From a virus, in the IMG/VR virus record IMGVR_UViG_3300042889_001503, positions 62,001-126,000 of that record: a stretch of DNA of 64,000 bases, one strand, 5' to 3'. The notes beneath the pieces are model-generated. The model saw nothing but the letters and a program-made list of their open reading frames with translations. It had not been told where the DNA came from and did no database searches. A program made the translations under genes and the position numbers. Shown in pieces: positions 36,660-46,700 of this stretch (position 1 is the stretch's first letter; each line of letters opens with the position of its first letter).

Positions 36660-36683
36660 TGATTTAAAAACTATGTTTGGTGT
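36648..36683 (+). terminator. Hairpin between chaperone and tape measure
   Basis: ACACCAAAC (36648-36656) pairs with GTTTGGTGT (36675-36683) across an 18-nt loop, followed by ATTTATTT. It overlaps the extension stop codon and is followed directly by the promoter element of the tape measure gene. Confidence 0.5.
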
Positions 36684-36690
36684 ATTTATT
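36683..36690 (+). promoter_or_regulatory. TATTTATT element of the tape measure gene
   Basis: Reads TATTTATTTAGAAACAC, 17 nt before the ATG at 36708. Confidence 0.4.
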
Positions 36691-36707
36691 TAGAAACACA
36701 TTTAATT

Positions 36708-38453
36708 ATGGTAGATAAAGCACCGGAGGGTACTTCAACAGGAGGGATAAAAGGACTAGGGGACGCCCTTGGGTCTAATTTTGACCCAATCGCAATAGCA
36801 AAAGTAGTGTTGACACTTGATAATGCGGCAAGTGAAATGCTTAAGAAATTTGGTCAAGGTCAGGCTATGTCGGATTTATTACGTGGTAGTATGGCGGAGG
36901 CTGTTACTTCAGTAAGAAAATTAGGTGGTGATATTGCAGATGTTCTTGCGACACAAAAAGATGCGTCCGAAACTTTAGGTAGAAACGTTGTTTTATCAGA
37001 AAAAACAACTAAAGATTTATACGCAACAATGAAAGTTACCGGACAATCTGTTAAAGATATTGTTGCAGGTATGGCGGACGCGGGTATTGGTGCGGGAAGG
37101 GCAACAAGTGAAATGTTAAAAGTTGTTAATGTTGCTCGAGAATCAGGGGTTAATGCTCAGGCGGTGTCAGGTGCAGTTATTAAAAATATGGAGGCTCTTA
37201 ATAAATTTAATTTTGCTGGTGGTGTTGAAGGTTTGGCAAAAATGGCAGCACAATCAACAGCGTTAAGAGTTGATATGGGTAAAACATTAGAGTTGGCTGA
37301 CAGATTATTTGACCCTGAAAAAGCGATTGATTTAGCCGCATCAATGCAACGATTAGGTGTTTCACAAAGTTCATTATTAGACCCATTAAAATTAATGGAT
37401 TTAGCTCAAAATGACCCTGCTGAATTACAAAATCAAATTGCACAAATGAGTAAACAATTTGTTCAATTGGGTAAAGATGGACATTTTGAAATTATGCCGG
37501 GAGCGAAACGACAATTGAGAGAGATTTCAAGTGCTATGGGGATATCATATAATGACATTACTAAAATGGCGTTAGGTAGTGCCGACTTAGATAAGAAAAT
37601 GAAGGAAATATCCTTTCCAAGCGCGACTGAGGACCAAAAGAAAATGATTGCCAATATGGCAGAAATGGGTGCCGGTGGAACTTATGAAATTAAAACAGCC
37701 GCGGGAGAAACTAAAGATGTTAGTAAATTAACAGGTCCTGAAATAGAAGCTCTTGAAAAAATGGCAAATACCGCTCCTCCAACAATGGAAGAGTTAGCCA
37801 AACAACAATTAACCGCAACACAATCTATTACGGCAGCGATAAATAGTTTGGCGGATAGAACGGGTTTAGGTGCTGCTCGTAGTGAAACTGCAGGTGGGAT
37901 ATTAAAAGGGACGAGAGCGGTTGCCACCGCGGCGTCAGAAATTCCAGGTGAAGGGTTATCAGCAAAAAACATTGCTCAAGGTATTGATAATACTGTGGAC
38001 TCACTAAAAACTGCGATTGCAAAATATGCGGCGACAGGGGAAAAAACAGATGTTTTAGGAAATATTATGTCTAGTTTTGGAGGGTTTGTAAAAAAAGAAT
38101 TAATGGATTCATTTTCAAATGTACAAGTTCAGGCGGATAAGCTAAGTGCGGAATTTCCTATGGCAACAGGTACAATAAAGGCATTCAACCAAATGATGGC
38201 AGGGACCTTACCTCCATCCTCAACAAATTCATCAATACCTCGAGGAACAGTTGGGACTAGTAGTTCACAAGTGTCAAATCAAAAATCAACAATGGACGTT
38301 AATTTAAATGTTAAAGTGGATTCTAATTCTCCAAATATTGATGCAAAACAAATGGAACAAATTTTTACAAATCCCGCATTAATGGAAAAATTAACAGTTA
38401 GTGTTAGAGATGGTATTAATAAAATGAATCCTGTTAAAAATGAACGACCTTAA
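36708..38453 (+). CDS. Tape measure / tail-length protein (gp29-like)
   Basis: This 581-residue protein matches T4 gp29 in length (590). It is almost wholly helical, rich in Ala/Met/Lys/Gly, with heptad-like stretches (MQRLGVSQSSLLDPLKLMDL; GTIKAFNQMMAG) and no Cys. Such helical proteins thread the tail tube and set its length. It lies directly after the tail chaperone, which is the usual order. The C-terminal 60 residues are a Ser/Asn-rich linker then an amphipathic helix (DAKQMEQIFTNPALMEKL). Confidence 0.75.
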   Translation: MVDKAPEGTSTGGIKGLGDALGSNFDPIAIAKVVLTLDNAASEMLKKFGQGQAMSDLLRGSMAEAVTSVRKLGGDIADVLATQKDASETLGRNVVLSEKTTKDLYATMKVTGQSVKDIVAGMADAGIGAGRATSEMLKVVNVARESGVNAQAVSGAVIKNMEALNKFNFAGGVEGLAKMAAQSTALRVDMGKTLELADRLFDPEKAIDLAASMQRLGVSQSSLLDPLKLMDLAQNDPAELQNQIAQMSKQFVQLGKDGHFEIMPGAKRQLREISSAMGISYNDITKMALGSADLDKKMKEISFPSATEDQKKMIANMAEMGAGGTYEIKTAAGETKDVSKLTGPEIEALEKMANTAPPTMEELAKQQLTATQSITAAINSLADRTGLGAARSETAGGILKGTRAVATAASEIPGEGLSAKNIAQGIDNTVDSLKTAIAKYAATGEKTDVLGNIMSSFGGFVKKELMDSFSNVQVQADKLSAEFPMATGTIKAFNQMMAGTLPPSSTNSSIPRGTVGTSSSQVSNQKSTMDVNLNVKVDSNSPNIDAKQMEQIFTNPALMEKLTVSVRDGINKMNPVKNERP

Positions 38454-38468
38454 AATAGATTATTAATC

Positions 38469-38476
38469 TATTTATT
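38469..38476 (+). promoter_or_regulatory. TATTTATT element of the large baseplate gene
   Basis: Lies in the right arm of an 8-bp hairpin (AAATAGAT, 5-nt loop, ATCTATTT), 16 nt before the ATG at 38493. Confidence 0.4.
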
Positions 38477-38492
38477 ATAAAAGAAAAAAAAT

Positions 38493-41400
38493 ATGTCAAA
38501 TAGTACATTATCATTTGCTTCATCATCTTCATTTAGAGATATTTTATTGGCTAAAAATTTAGCCCCATATAATGTTGTCGGAGTATATTCACCACAAGTT
38601 GGTAATTTAACTTATGAAACAGTTTTAAATGTTAGTAATGTTATTGATTCACCAAATGACTTAATTGCTAATGACCCATTTGCTGCACAATTATATCCAT
38701 TAAATGAATATGGTCCTAATGGAGGTTATAACACAATAATAGATTATAATGGAGCTCCTCTTCCGGTAAATTCAAATCAGGGTGAGTATAGTCCGGATGA
38801 TACTGTGTTAGATTTAGTTAATGAATTTTTTATTGATACAGCGTATATTGTAAACTATTATGGACCTGTTGGTGGATTTAGCAATTTGTTTGGGGTTACC
38901 ACACAAATGTTAGCAGCACCAATACATCAACCATATGGGTCTACGTTTATACCTTCAACCTATTCTCCTTATTCAATATTATTATCAACAAATCCTACGG
39001 GTAGTGATGGTTCATTATCTCAGGATTCGTATTTAGCGAGATTAGGTGCTCTACAATTAAACGAGGCGTTTCAAGATAGGATAGCTAGACAAATTTTTAT
39101 AAACACAGTTGGTCAAGTAAATTTAGAATCACTATCGGACCCATTTGAGGCTAGTTTAATTATTTCAGGACAAGAACCTTTAATTTATAGAAATTGGAAG
39201 ATTACGTCACCTGAGGACCCTATTACGGCAGCCGCTGACTTAATTACAAGATTAGGTGGTGCGTATTGGCCTGTTTCACCAATTCCGGGAGATTATTTTA
39301 CAGATAACACAAGAAATGGTCAAACACAACAAACATCAAACGCGTTAAACGTAGTTAATCAATTAACAGGTGGGTTTTTGGGTCCAATTTTAAATGCTAA
39401 AAGAAACCCTTCTGAAATATTTTTGGCGAACACCGGAAATGGACAAAGGTCTGTTTTATTTAGAAATCTAAATTATAATCGTTATCAACCAAGTTATAAT
39501 AAAACTTTTGGTGGGTTATTAGGTGTTGGGCAAGCTATTGTTAGTTTAATAAACCCTGATAATGGAACCTTAGTTGGTGGTTATTATGTTGGTAGTAGAA
39601 ATGCTGAACCATCTACAATAACTTCACCACCAAATCAAGTTCCTGTTAACGCTTTTGGACAACAAGAAGATGTTCCGGTATATGGACCATCTGAATTAGG
39701 TATTTTATTTGAGGGTAATCAAGACACTCTTAACTTTGGACTTGCGGCTAAATCATTAAGTGATGGTGGTGGTATTGATGGACAATTTGTTTGGACATCA
39801 CCAAAATATAAACCAAATGCGGGATTCAAAGCGACACCCGGAGGTGGGTCAGGTTCAGCGGATTCTGAATTTAATTTAATTAGTAGCAATTACCTTAAAG
39901 ACGAATCAACTAATTTTGTGTTTAAAGCAACATCAATTTTAGATGAAACTCAAAGATTAGTAAATTCTGCTGATAATGTTCAAGGAATTTCAAGACTAAA
40001 ACACGTCGGTAATGCTATTAATCAAGTTAGTAAAGTGTTTCACGATGGATATAAAGAAATGACAAAAGGTTCTCAGGTTGTGTCGTATACTGACCAAACA
40101 ACCGGTGGTGAGGCAGGTATTGAATATTGTAGAGTTTTTACTAAAGACACACCATATTACACATATAATGATTTACAAAAAGTAGATGGTATTACAACAT
40201 CAGGAAGAAAATTTGCTAGTTCAGTATTTGACAACACATTTAATTTAAATATTTCACCAACAAGAAATCCGGGGTCGACAAATATTATTGCCGATGGACC
40301 AAATGGTATTGGTGGGTATGCTAAAAAATATATGTTCTCAATTGAGAATTTGGCTTGGAGAACATCAAGTAAACAAGGTTTTACTTATGATGAACTACCT
40401 GTTTGTGAAAAAGGACCAAACGGGGGTAGAGTTATGTGGTTTCCACCATATGATATTAAATTTAACGATACAAGTAACGCTAATTGGACGGAAACTTCTT
40501 TCTTAGGTAGACCCGAACCAATCTATACATATAAAGACACTAGAAGAAGTGGAACATTAAGTTGGAAAATAATTGTTGACCACCCTTCGGTTATGAATGT
40601 TATTGTTGAGAAACAATTAAAAGGACAGAATAAAGAAAGAATTAATTCTATTATTGATTCATTTTTTGCGGGTTGTGTTAAATATGATATTTACGAATTG
40701 GCTAAAAAATTCAATACTGTCCCAACTAAAGATTTATATACTTATCAACAGATATTAAACGACCCTAATTTAGATAAAAATACCGCAAAAGAGGTTATTA
40801 GTAGTAATGAAGGAAATGCGTCGGTTGGAACGGTAACAACGCCTCGTAATAGTTCGACAAAATCAAACCCTGAGTTATCAATTGCCGATTTAAGTAAGTA
40901 TAATAATTTAGGGTTCTATTTTGATAATGATGTTCCGGGACCAAATAATAAAACTGCGGAAAAACCAAACTCATCATATAAGGCGGATTATGATAATTAC
41001 ACTAGTACTATGAATCAAGACCAATATGTTGCGATATCAACAAATACTTTTAGTCCACCAAGTATTAATTTAAATGTTCAACCATTTTTTACTAATGTTG
41101 TTATTGACAATTTTAATCAGATTAACTCTGGTTTTGTTGAAGATGCTTTTAAAATATTAAGTGAAAAAACAGGGACTATTCAAATATTATTAACTAGTTC
41201 AGCTTCCGCTCCTGCGAGTAAAGATTACAATGTAAAATTATCCATAAGACGAAAAAATTCTGTTGTTGAATATTTACAAACAACTAAATTAAAACCATTT
41301 ATTGATGTGGATAAGACACTAACGTTTCTTGATGTTAATAAAGGTGAGGGAGAAGTTGTTTCATTCCCACAATCATCGACAGGTGTTTTTGGTGCGTCAG

Positions 41401-43406
41401 TTAACTGTACTGACGATATTTTATCAAAAACAAATAAAGTTACTAAAGATTCTCAAAAGTATTCTGTTAGTGCAATGGCTTGTCGAAGAGTTACATTAAA
41501 AGATATAAAAGTAACGGCAACACCTGTTGATAAACCGGTAGAACCTATTATTGAGGATGTTATAATACCTCCGGTAGTGGCACCAAAACCAAAACCAAAA
41601 CCAACATATCGAACAGAAAAAACAATAAAGGATGGGATTAGTAAACTAATTGTAAGAAGATTACTTTCTGAATGTGATTATTTTGATGTTGTTAAAAAAG
41701 AGGTTCCTATGTTATATGATTCTATTCAGGAAAAAATCAAATATTTTAATCCTGCGTTCCACTCTATGACACCGGAAGGATTAAACTCTCGTTTAACCTT
41801 CTTGAATCAATGTGTTCGTCCTGGTGAAACAATTCCGGTTATTGGGGATAATGGACAGATAGTTGCAAATGATGCCTTAAATACCTCCTTTGGTGCTCCA
41901 CCGGTATTAGTTTTAAGGATTGGGGATTTTTATAATTGTAAAATAATACCAAAAAGTGTTGCGTTCTCATACGAACCATTAGTGTTTGATTTAAACCCTG
42001 AAGGAATTGGTATTCAACCTATGATTGCTAATGTTTCAATGAATTTTGATATTATTGGTGGTATGGGTCTTGAAAAACCTGTTGAAGAATTACAAAACGC
42101 ATTATCATTCAATTACTACGCTAATACTGAAATTTATGACGAAAGAGCTAAAGCGACCGATGATAGTTGGAAAAAATTAGACAAACAATATTTCCAAGAT
42201 TTAATTGATGAACAACCTACGCAAACTCAAGTTGATAATCAACAAACAAATTCTGCGGGAGAAACTATTGGACAAATTCAAACAACTGTTAATGGTGCTA
42301 GTGGTCAAACAGGTGATATCACTTATATGAAAATTATGGATAGTTTATTGGATGTTAGTAAAGAATATATTGTAAATCTAGTGAATCAATCAGAATCGAC
42401 AATTAAATCATATAATGGTGGTGTTTGGCAATTAATGACTCAAGAAAGACAATATACAGGTGGTGAATTTAATATGGGAACATCAAGTCAATTAGTTACA
42501 ATCTATGGTAAGTCAGTTTATGAACAAAGAGTGATTGATTTATTTTCGGCATTATTAAATGATATATCAAGTGGCACTAATTTTATTATTGTTGGTTTAA
42601 ATAGTGTGTTTACTGACACAACAGCGGTTAGGAGTGTTACAACTAATTTAACAAATTACATTAAAGCAATGCAGACGGATTTCAGTAACGGGATTGAGGA
42701 AATTAGTAATAAGATTGTTGAACAAGAACAGGGTATGGTACAAGTTTTTAGAAAAATTAATTATGTGACAACATTATCTGATGGTGTGTTGATAGATAGT
42801 AAAGCAAAAATTTATACAATTACCGCAACTGAAGAAGTTGACAGAGGTGATACTCAAGAGAGTGTGGACACATTCCAAGAAATGATATTTGATTATGATT
42901 TGGTTGCGACTAGAATGAATAAATATAATGAAACTTTAAGTAGTGTAGATTTTAATATAATTAGTAATGGATATACTGAACCGGGAGGATTTACTTCGGC
43001 GGTGTTTGATGATTTAACTGATAAAAGATTTTTTATGGTTATGGCTCAAGTATTCAATAATAGAAGTAATTTCAACACATTTAAATCTGCAATTATTACA
43101 AATGAGTTGGATAATACTTATGATGACTTATCTAAAAATTTTAACAAAATTGTTGATAAATTTAGAGATAGTGTAATTGAAGAATTAGATTTTGAAGAAA
43201 AAAATATTAAATCTCTTAAAAAATCGCCTGACTATATTGGGTGGACTAAAGATAACATTTATAATAAGGGAAAAGTACGTAAGTTTACGTATACTACAGA
43301 ACCTTCACCAACAAATGATGAACAAACTAATAATTTAATATTATTGTATAAAGGTGATAATACAGGTGATAAAACAATTTGGACGGATAAAACTCAATTT
43401 AATTAA
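38493..43406 (+). CDS. Giant baseplate/tube-initiator protein
   Basis: This 1637-residue protein has an N-terminal half rich in Asn/Gly/Pro loops, a central domain, a basic-proline linker (APKPKPKPTYRTEK), and a C-terminal domain with VLRIGDFYNCKIIPKSVAFS then IGIQPMIANVSMNFDIIGG. That C-terminal pattern resembles the tube-like domain of contractile-injection baseplate proteins, such as tube initiators (T4 gp48/gp54). It lies between the tape measure and a LysM-like gene, the usual position. T4 counterparts are under 400 residues, so this is greatly enlarged. No signal peptide. Confidence 0.6.
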   Translation: MSNSTLSFASSSSFRDILLAKNLAPYNVVGVYSPQVGNLTYETVLNVSNVIDSPNDLIANDPFAAQLYPLNEYGPNGGYNTIIDYNGAPLPVNSNQGEYSPDDTVLDLVNEFFIDTAYIVNYYGPVGGFSNLFGVTTQMLAAPIHQPYGSTFIPSTYSPYSILLSTNPTGSDGSLSQDSYLARLGALQLNEAFQDRIARQIFINTVGQVNLESLSDPFEASLIISGQEPLIYRNWKITSPEDPITAAADLITRLGGAYWPVSPIPGDYFTDNTRNGQTQQTSNALNVVNQLTGGFLGPILNAKRNPSEIFLANTGNGQRSVLFRNLNYNRYQPSYNKTFGGLLGVGQAIVSLINPDNGTLVGGYYVGSRNAEPSTITSPPNQVPVNAFGQQEDVPVYGPSELGILFEGNQDTLNFGLAAKSLSDGGGIDGQFVWTSPKYKPNAGFKATPGGGSGSADSEFNLISSNYLKDESTNFVFKATSILDETQRLVNSADNVQGISRLKHVGNAINQVSKVFHDGYKEMTKGSQVVSYTDQTTGGEAGIEYCRVFTKDTPYYTYNDLQKVDGITTSGRKFASSVFDNTFNLNISPTRNPGSTNIIADGPNGIGGYAKKYMFSIENLAWRTSSKQGFTYDELPVCEKGPNGGRVMWFPPYDIKFNDTSNANWTETSFLGRPEPIYTYKDTRRSGTLSWKIIVDHPSVMNVIVEKQLKGQNKERINSIIDSFFAGCVKYDIYELAKKFNTVPTKDLYTYQQILNDPNLDKNTAKEVISSNEGNASVGTVTTPRNSSTKSNPELSIADLSKYNNLGFYFDNDVPGPNNKTAEKPNSSYKADYDNYTSTMNQDQYVAISTNTFSPPSINLNVQPFFTNVVIDNFNQINSGFVEDAFKILSEKTGTIQILLTSSASAPASKDYNVKLSIRRKNSVVEYLQTTKLKPFIDVDKTLTFLDVNKGEGEVVSFPQSSTGVFGASVNCTDDILSKTNKVTKDSQKYSVSAMACRRVTLKDIKVTATPVDKPVEPIIEDVIIPPVVAPKPKPKPTYRTEKTIKDGISKLIVRRLLSECDYFDVVKKEVPMLYDSIQEKIKYFNPAFHSMTPEGLNSRLTFLNQCVRPGETIPVIGDNGQIVANDALNTSFGAPPVLVLRIGDFYNCKIIPKSVAFSYEPLVFDLNPEGIGIQPMIANVSMNFDIIGGMGLEKPVEELQNALSFNYYANTEIYDERAKATDDSWKKLDKQYFQDLIDEQPTQTQVDNQQTNSAGETIGQIQTTVNGASGQTGDITYMKIMDSLLDVSKEYIVNLVNQSESTIKSYNGGVWQLMTQERQYTGGEFNMGTSSQLVTIYGKSVYEQRVIDLFSALLNDISSGTNFIIVGLNSVFTDTTAVRSVTTNLTNYIKAMQTDFSNGIEEISNKIVEQEQGMVQVFRKINYVTTLSDGVLIDSKAKIYTITATEEVDRGDTQESVDTFQEMIFDYDLVATRMNKYNETLSSVDFNIISNGYTEPGGFTSAVFDDLTDKRFFMVMAQVFNNRSNFNTFKSAIITNELDNTYDDLSKNFNKIVDKFRDSVIEELDFEEKNIKSLKKSPDYIGWTKDNIYNKGKVRKFTYTTEPSPTNDEQTNNLILLYKGDNTGDKTIWTDKTQFN

Positions 43407-43408
43407 AA

Positions 43409-43735
43409 ATGACTAATAGACAAAATTATAATAGGTATAATGAATTTTTAATAAATGGTGAACAGAGTGTTGTCCCATACATCTCCATTTCAAGTAAATC
43501 ATCAGATAAAAGAGTAATTTATAAGATAGGTCAATCTAGATTGGATAAAATATCTCAACAATATTATGGTACACCAACATTTGGGTGGTTAATTTTAGCC
43601 GCAAACCCAATTTTTGGGGGAAATGAGTGGGCTATCCCGGATGCTGCTATATTGACAATTCCATTTCCTTTAGTATCATCTTTACAAGAATATAAATCTC
43701 AATTAGACAATCATTTCTATTATTATGGTAGGTAA
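43409..43735 (+). CDS. LysM-like baseplate protein (gp53-like)
   Basis: This 108-residue protein starts 2 nt after the giant baseplate gene. It contains the LysM-like pattern DKISQQYYGTPTFGWLILAA then NP, with a final IPFP segment, as in baseplate LysM proteins (gpX/gp53) that sit between tube initiator and hub in contractile tails. Its last 11 bases overlap the next gene, indicating coupled translation. The LysM fold here is structural rather than peptidoglycan-binding. Confidence 0.65.
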   Translation: MTNRQNYNRYNEFLINGEQSVVPYISISSKSSDKRVIYKIGQSRLDKISQQYYGTPTFGWLILAANPIFGGNEWAIPDAAILTIPFPLVSSLQEYKSQLDNHFYYYGR

Positions 43736-46700
43736 ACCCGAAAATATATTAGTCGAATTCGACTATAACAATATTACAATTATTGACCCAAACAAGGTTG
43801 TTGATAGTGATAATAAAGTAAAAGATAGATTTGTAAAGCAAGAAGATTTAGTAATGTATGCCAATCTTGAGTGTAGTGTTTTACCGAGAACTAAATTAGC
43901 TCTTGGTACCGCAAATAATGATTCTATTAGAACAGTATCAATCGCTAAAATTAATTTTTTAAAACCGGGTGATAAACCATATTTAGATAATTCATATACT
44001 GATGAAATAACAGGTAAAGGTGCGATAAGAGGAGAAGGTGTTAACCAACCAACTTTCCAAAGTATTACAAACCCAAATAACAGTGATGATTTTTATCTTA
44101 AACAAACAATTAGTTCAGGGGGTAAACCCGGAGCGGTAGATAATGGTTTGTTAGGAATCACTTCGATTAATATTAGACAAGGGTTAGATTTCTTACCAAC
44201 AATTGATATTACTTTAGTTGATGTGAAAGGACGTGCTTTGTTTGAAGCTGGTGATAACTCACCATATGCGGCATTTTTTAATTTACCATATCCATTATTT
44301 CATTTAACAATTAAAGGGTATTTTGGTAAAGCGGTTAGATTAGGGTTAATGTTACAAAATTTCACAACAACATATGATTCTAATACGGCTAATTTTACAA
44401 TTGCTTTGAAGTTTTACACATACAAATATACTGTTTTAAGTGATGTTACTATGGGTGCTCTTTTAGCAACACCACATATGTATCAATCAAGATTTAATAT
44501 TACTAGAACTAGTGGTGGTCCATCTACAACAACTAAAACAGATAATGTTGTTGTTGAACGAGGTTATCAGAAAATAGTTGAAATGTATAGTGAGTATAAG
44601 TCAAAAGGGTTAATACCTAATGATTTTCCTGAAATCACATTAATGCAGATGAAGGATAGAATAGAAAACTTCATTAAGAATGTTCTTGATTCATTTACAA
44701 AACAAAACTTAGACCCATTAACTAATTTAGACACTTATGGAACCCAATTGAGGGACTATCAAAAAGAAGTGTTTTATACGGTAAAAACTTCGTGGTTTAA
44801 TGAATTTATGGATACTGAGAATTACTATATTTTAAATAAATTAGACACAAAGGTTTACACCTTCAAGAAAAATTTAGACCCTCAAAAGAAAAGTGACGCG
44901 ATTTCAAAACTAAAAGGGTTAATTGGGAAGTATAATACATTACTTAATGAAAATGTTACTTGTGGTAATGTCAATGGTAAAGGTAGTTATACAATCAACG
45001 GGAAAGTTACGAAATGTTCTATTCCAAATAGTGTTAAATACGAAACAAAGGGTGTTTTTACAATAGATATTAACCCTAATGATATTAATTTAACTGAAAC
45101 ATATAAATTACAGAAAAAAAATAGTCAACCAACACCAGAAGATTTAACAAAATTCCAAGCAGAGTTGGCGACCACAAATCTTTTTAATAATACTGAAATA
45201 ACCCTTAAAAATGGTGCAAAAGAAGTTGTTCAAAACTATTTTGTGTTTGAAGGAAAGGGTTCGTTTATCGATTTAACAGATAAAATGAATACTCTTTTAA
45301 CAACTAACAGAGGATTAGTTGAAGACGAGTTAACAAAAGCTCTTGCTGAGTTATTGGAGAATAAAGACAATGGTATCGGGTTTGTACCAACAATTAGAAA
45401 TGTGTTAGCGGTTGTTTTTGCTAATGGAGAGGCGTTTTTACGTTTAATGGATGATGTTCACACAAAAGCTTGGGAGCAAAGAGATTCTAAAATTAGAAAA
45501 GGTGTTATTTTTGACAAACAAATTGCAAACGCTAGTGCGGATAATAAAAGTTCGGGGGACGATAAAAATCAACCGGTATATCCTTGGCCTCAAGTTATTA
45601 AAGAAACGACAGGGGAAAATGGTCAGGAAAAGTATGAGTTAAGATATCCGGGGGATAGTGATATTGTTGGTGAAACTAAAGGTTACCTATATGATGTTTG
45701 GCCGGAAATAGAATTTGTTGAAGAATTCATTAAGGGTTTGACTCAAAAAACACCACCACCACAACCACCAGCTAAAACTTCTAATGACACAAAAGACACG
45801 AATAGAGTTTCATTAGGTGCGATTGAATTTCCTATCAGTAATGAGGTGTATCAAAATAAAGTTATTAGTAAATTTATTTATGAAATATATGAAAGAGTAT
45901 TGTTGACCTCACATTATTCCAAATTAGATAGAACTAATGTTTCAACATCTGAGGCGGATAAAATTGCTAACGTTATTGGTGAAGGAGAAAATATAAATAT
46001 ATCAAAGAGTGTTTCAGATAATAGTGATGTTGAATTAATTAAAACTTTAAAAGAGTATAATCTTAACTCATCTAATTTTCAAAGTGTGTTAAAACATATA
46101 TCAAATGAGGGTGTTTCGGTTAGTTGGCAAAACTACATACGAGGTATTTTCAACACGGGGTATATAAAAAATACTGTTGAAAACGCGTCTTTTGAGTTTA
46201 AAACATCTGATGAAATAAATGATTCAAAATCACAACCATTAGTTTCGTTAAGTAATGAAAAAGATATTGTTGATTATGTTGCGACTTCTACAACATCAAA
46301 TAAGTATGACTTTACTGACACTTATCCGTTTACAGATAAGACTTGGGTAAAAGGTAATTTGGCGAATGGTGTTTCTACAGATGAAACGTTAGCGTTTAAT
46401 ACAACAAAAACGTTAATTTATAACCCCAATAAAAAAGTTATTTCAAATTTCAGTGATATCCAATCTGAAGATGTTAAAAAACCAATAACAAATTTTGTTT
46501 ATAAAAATGTTGTAATGCCAACAATTGTTGACGATGATTTGAGGAATTTTTATAGTACTAGAACATATACTAATCAATTACCAACTGAAGGGGATGTCAA
46601 ATATTTAAATTATAGTGGACTTGTTAGTAGTTATCAAACTACATCAATTTTTAATACACCATATTTTATAAACTCAATTCAAGAGGGTGTGGTGAATTCT

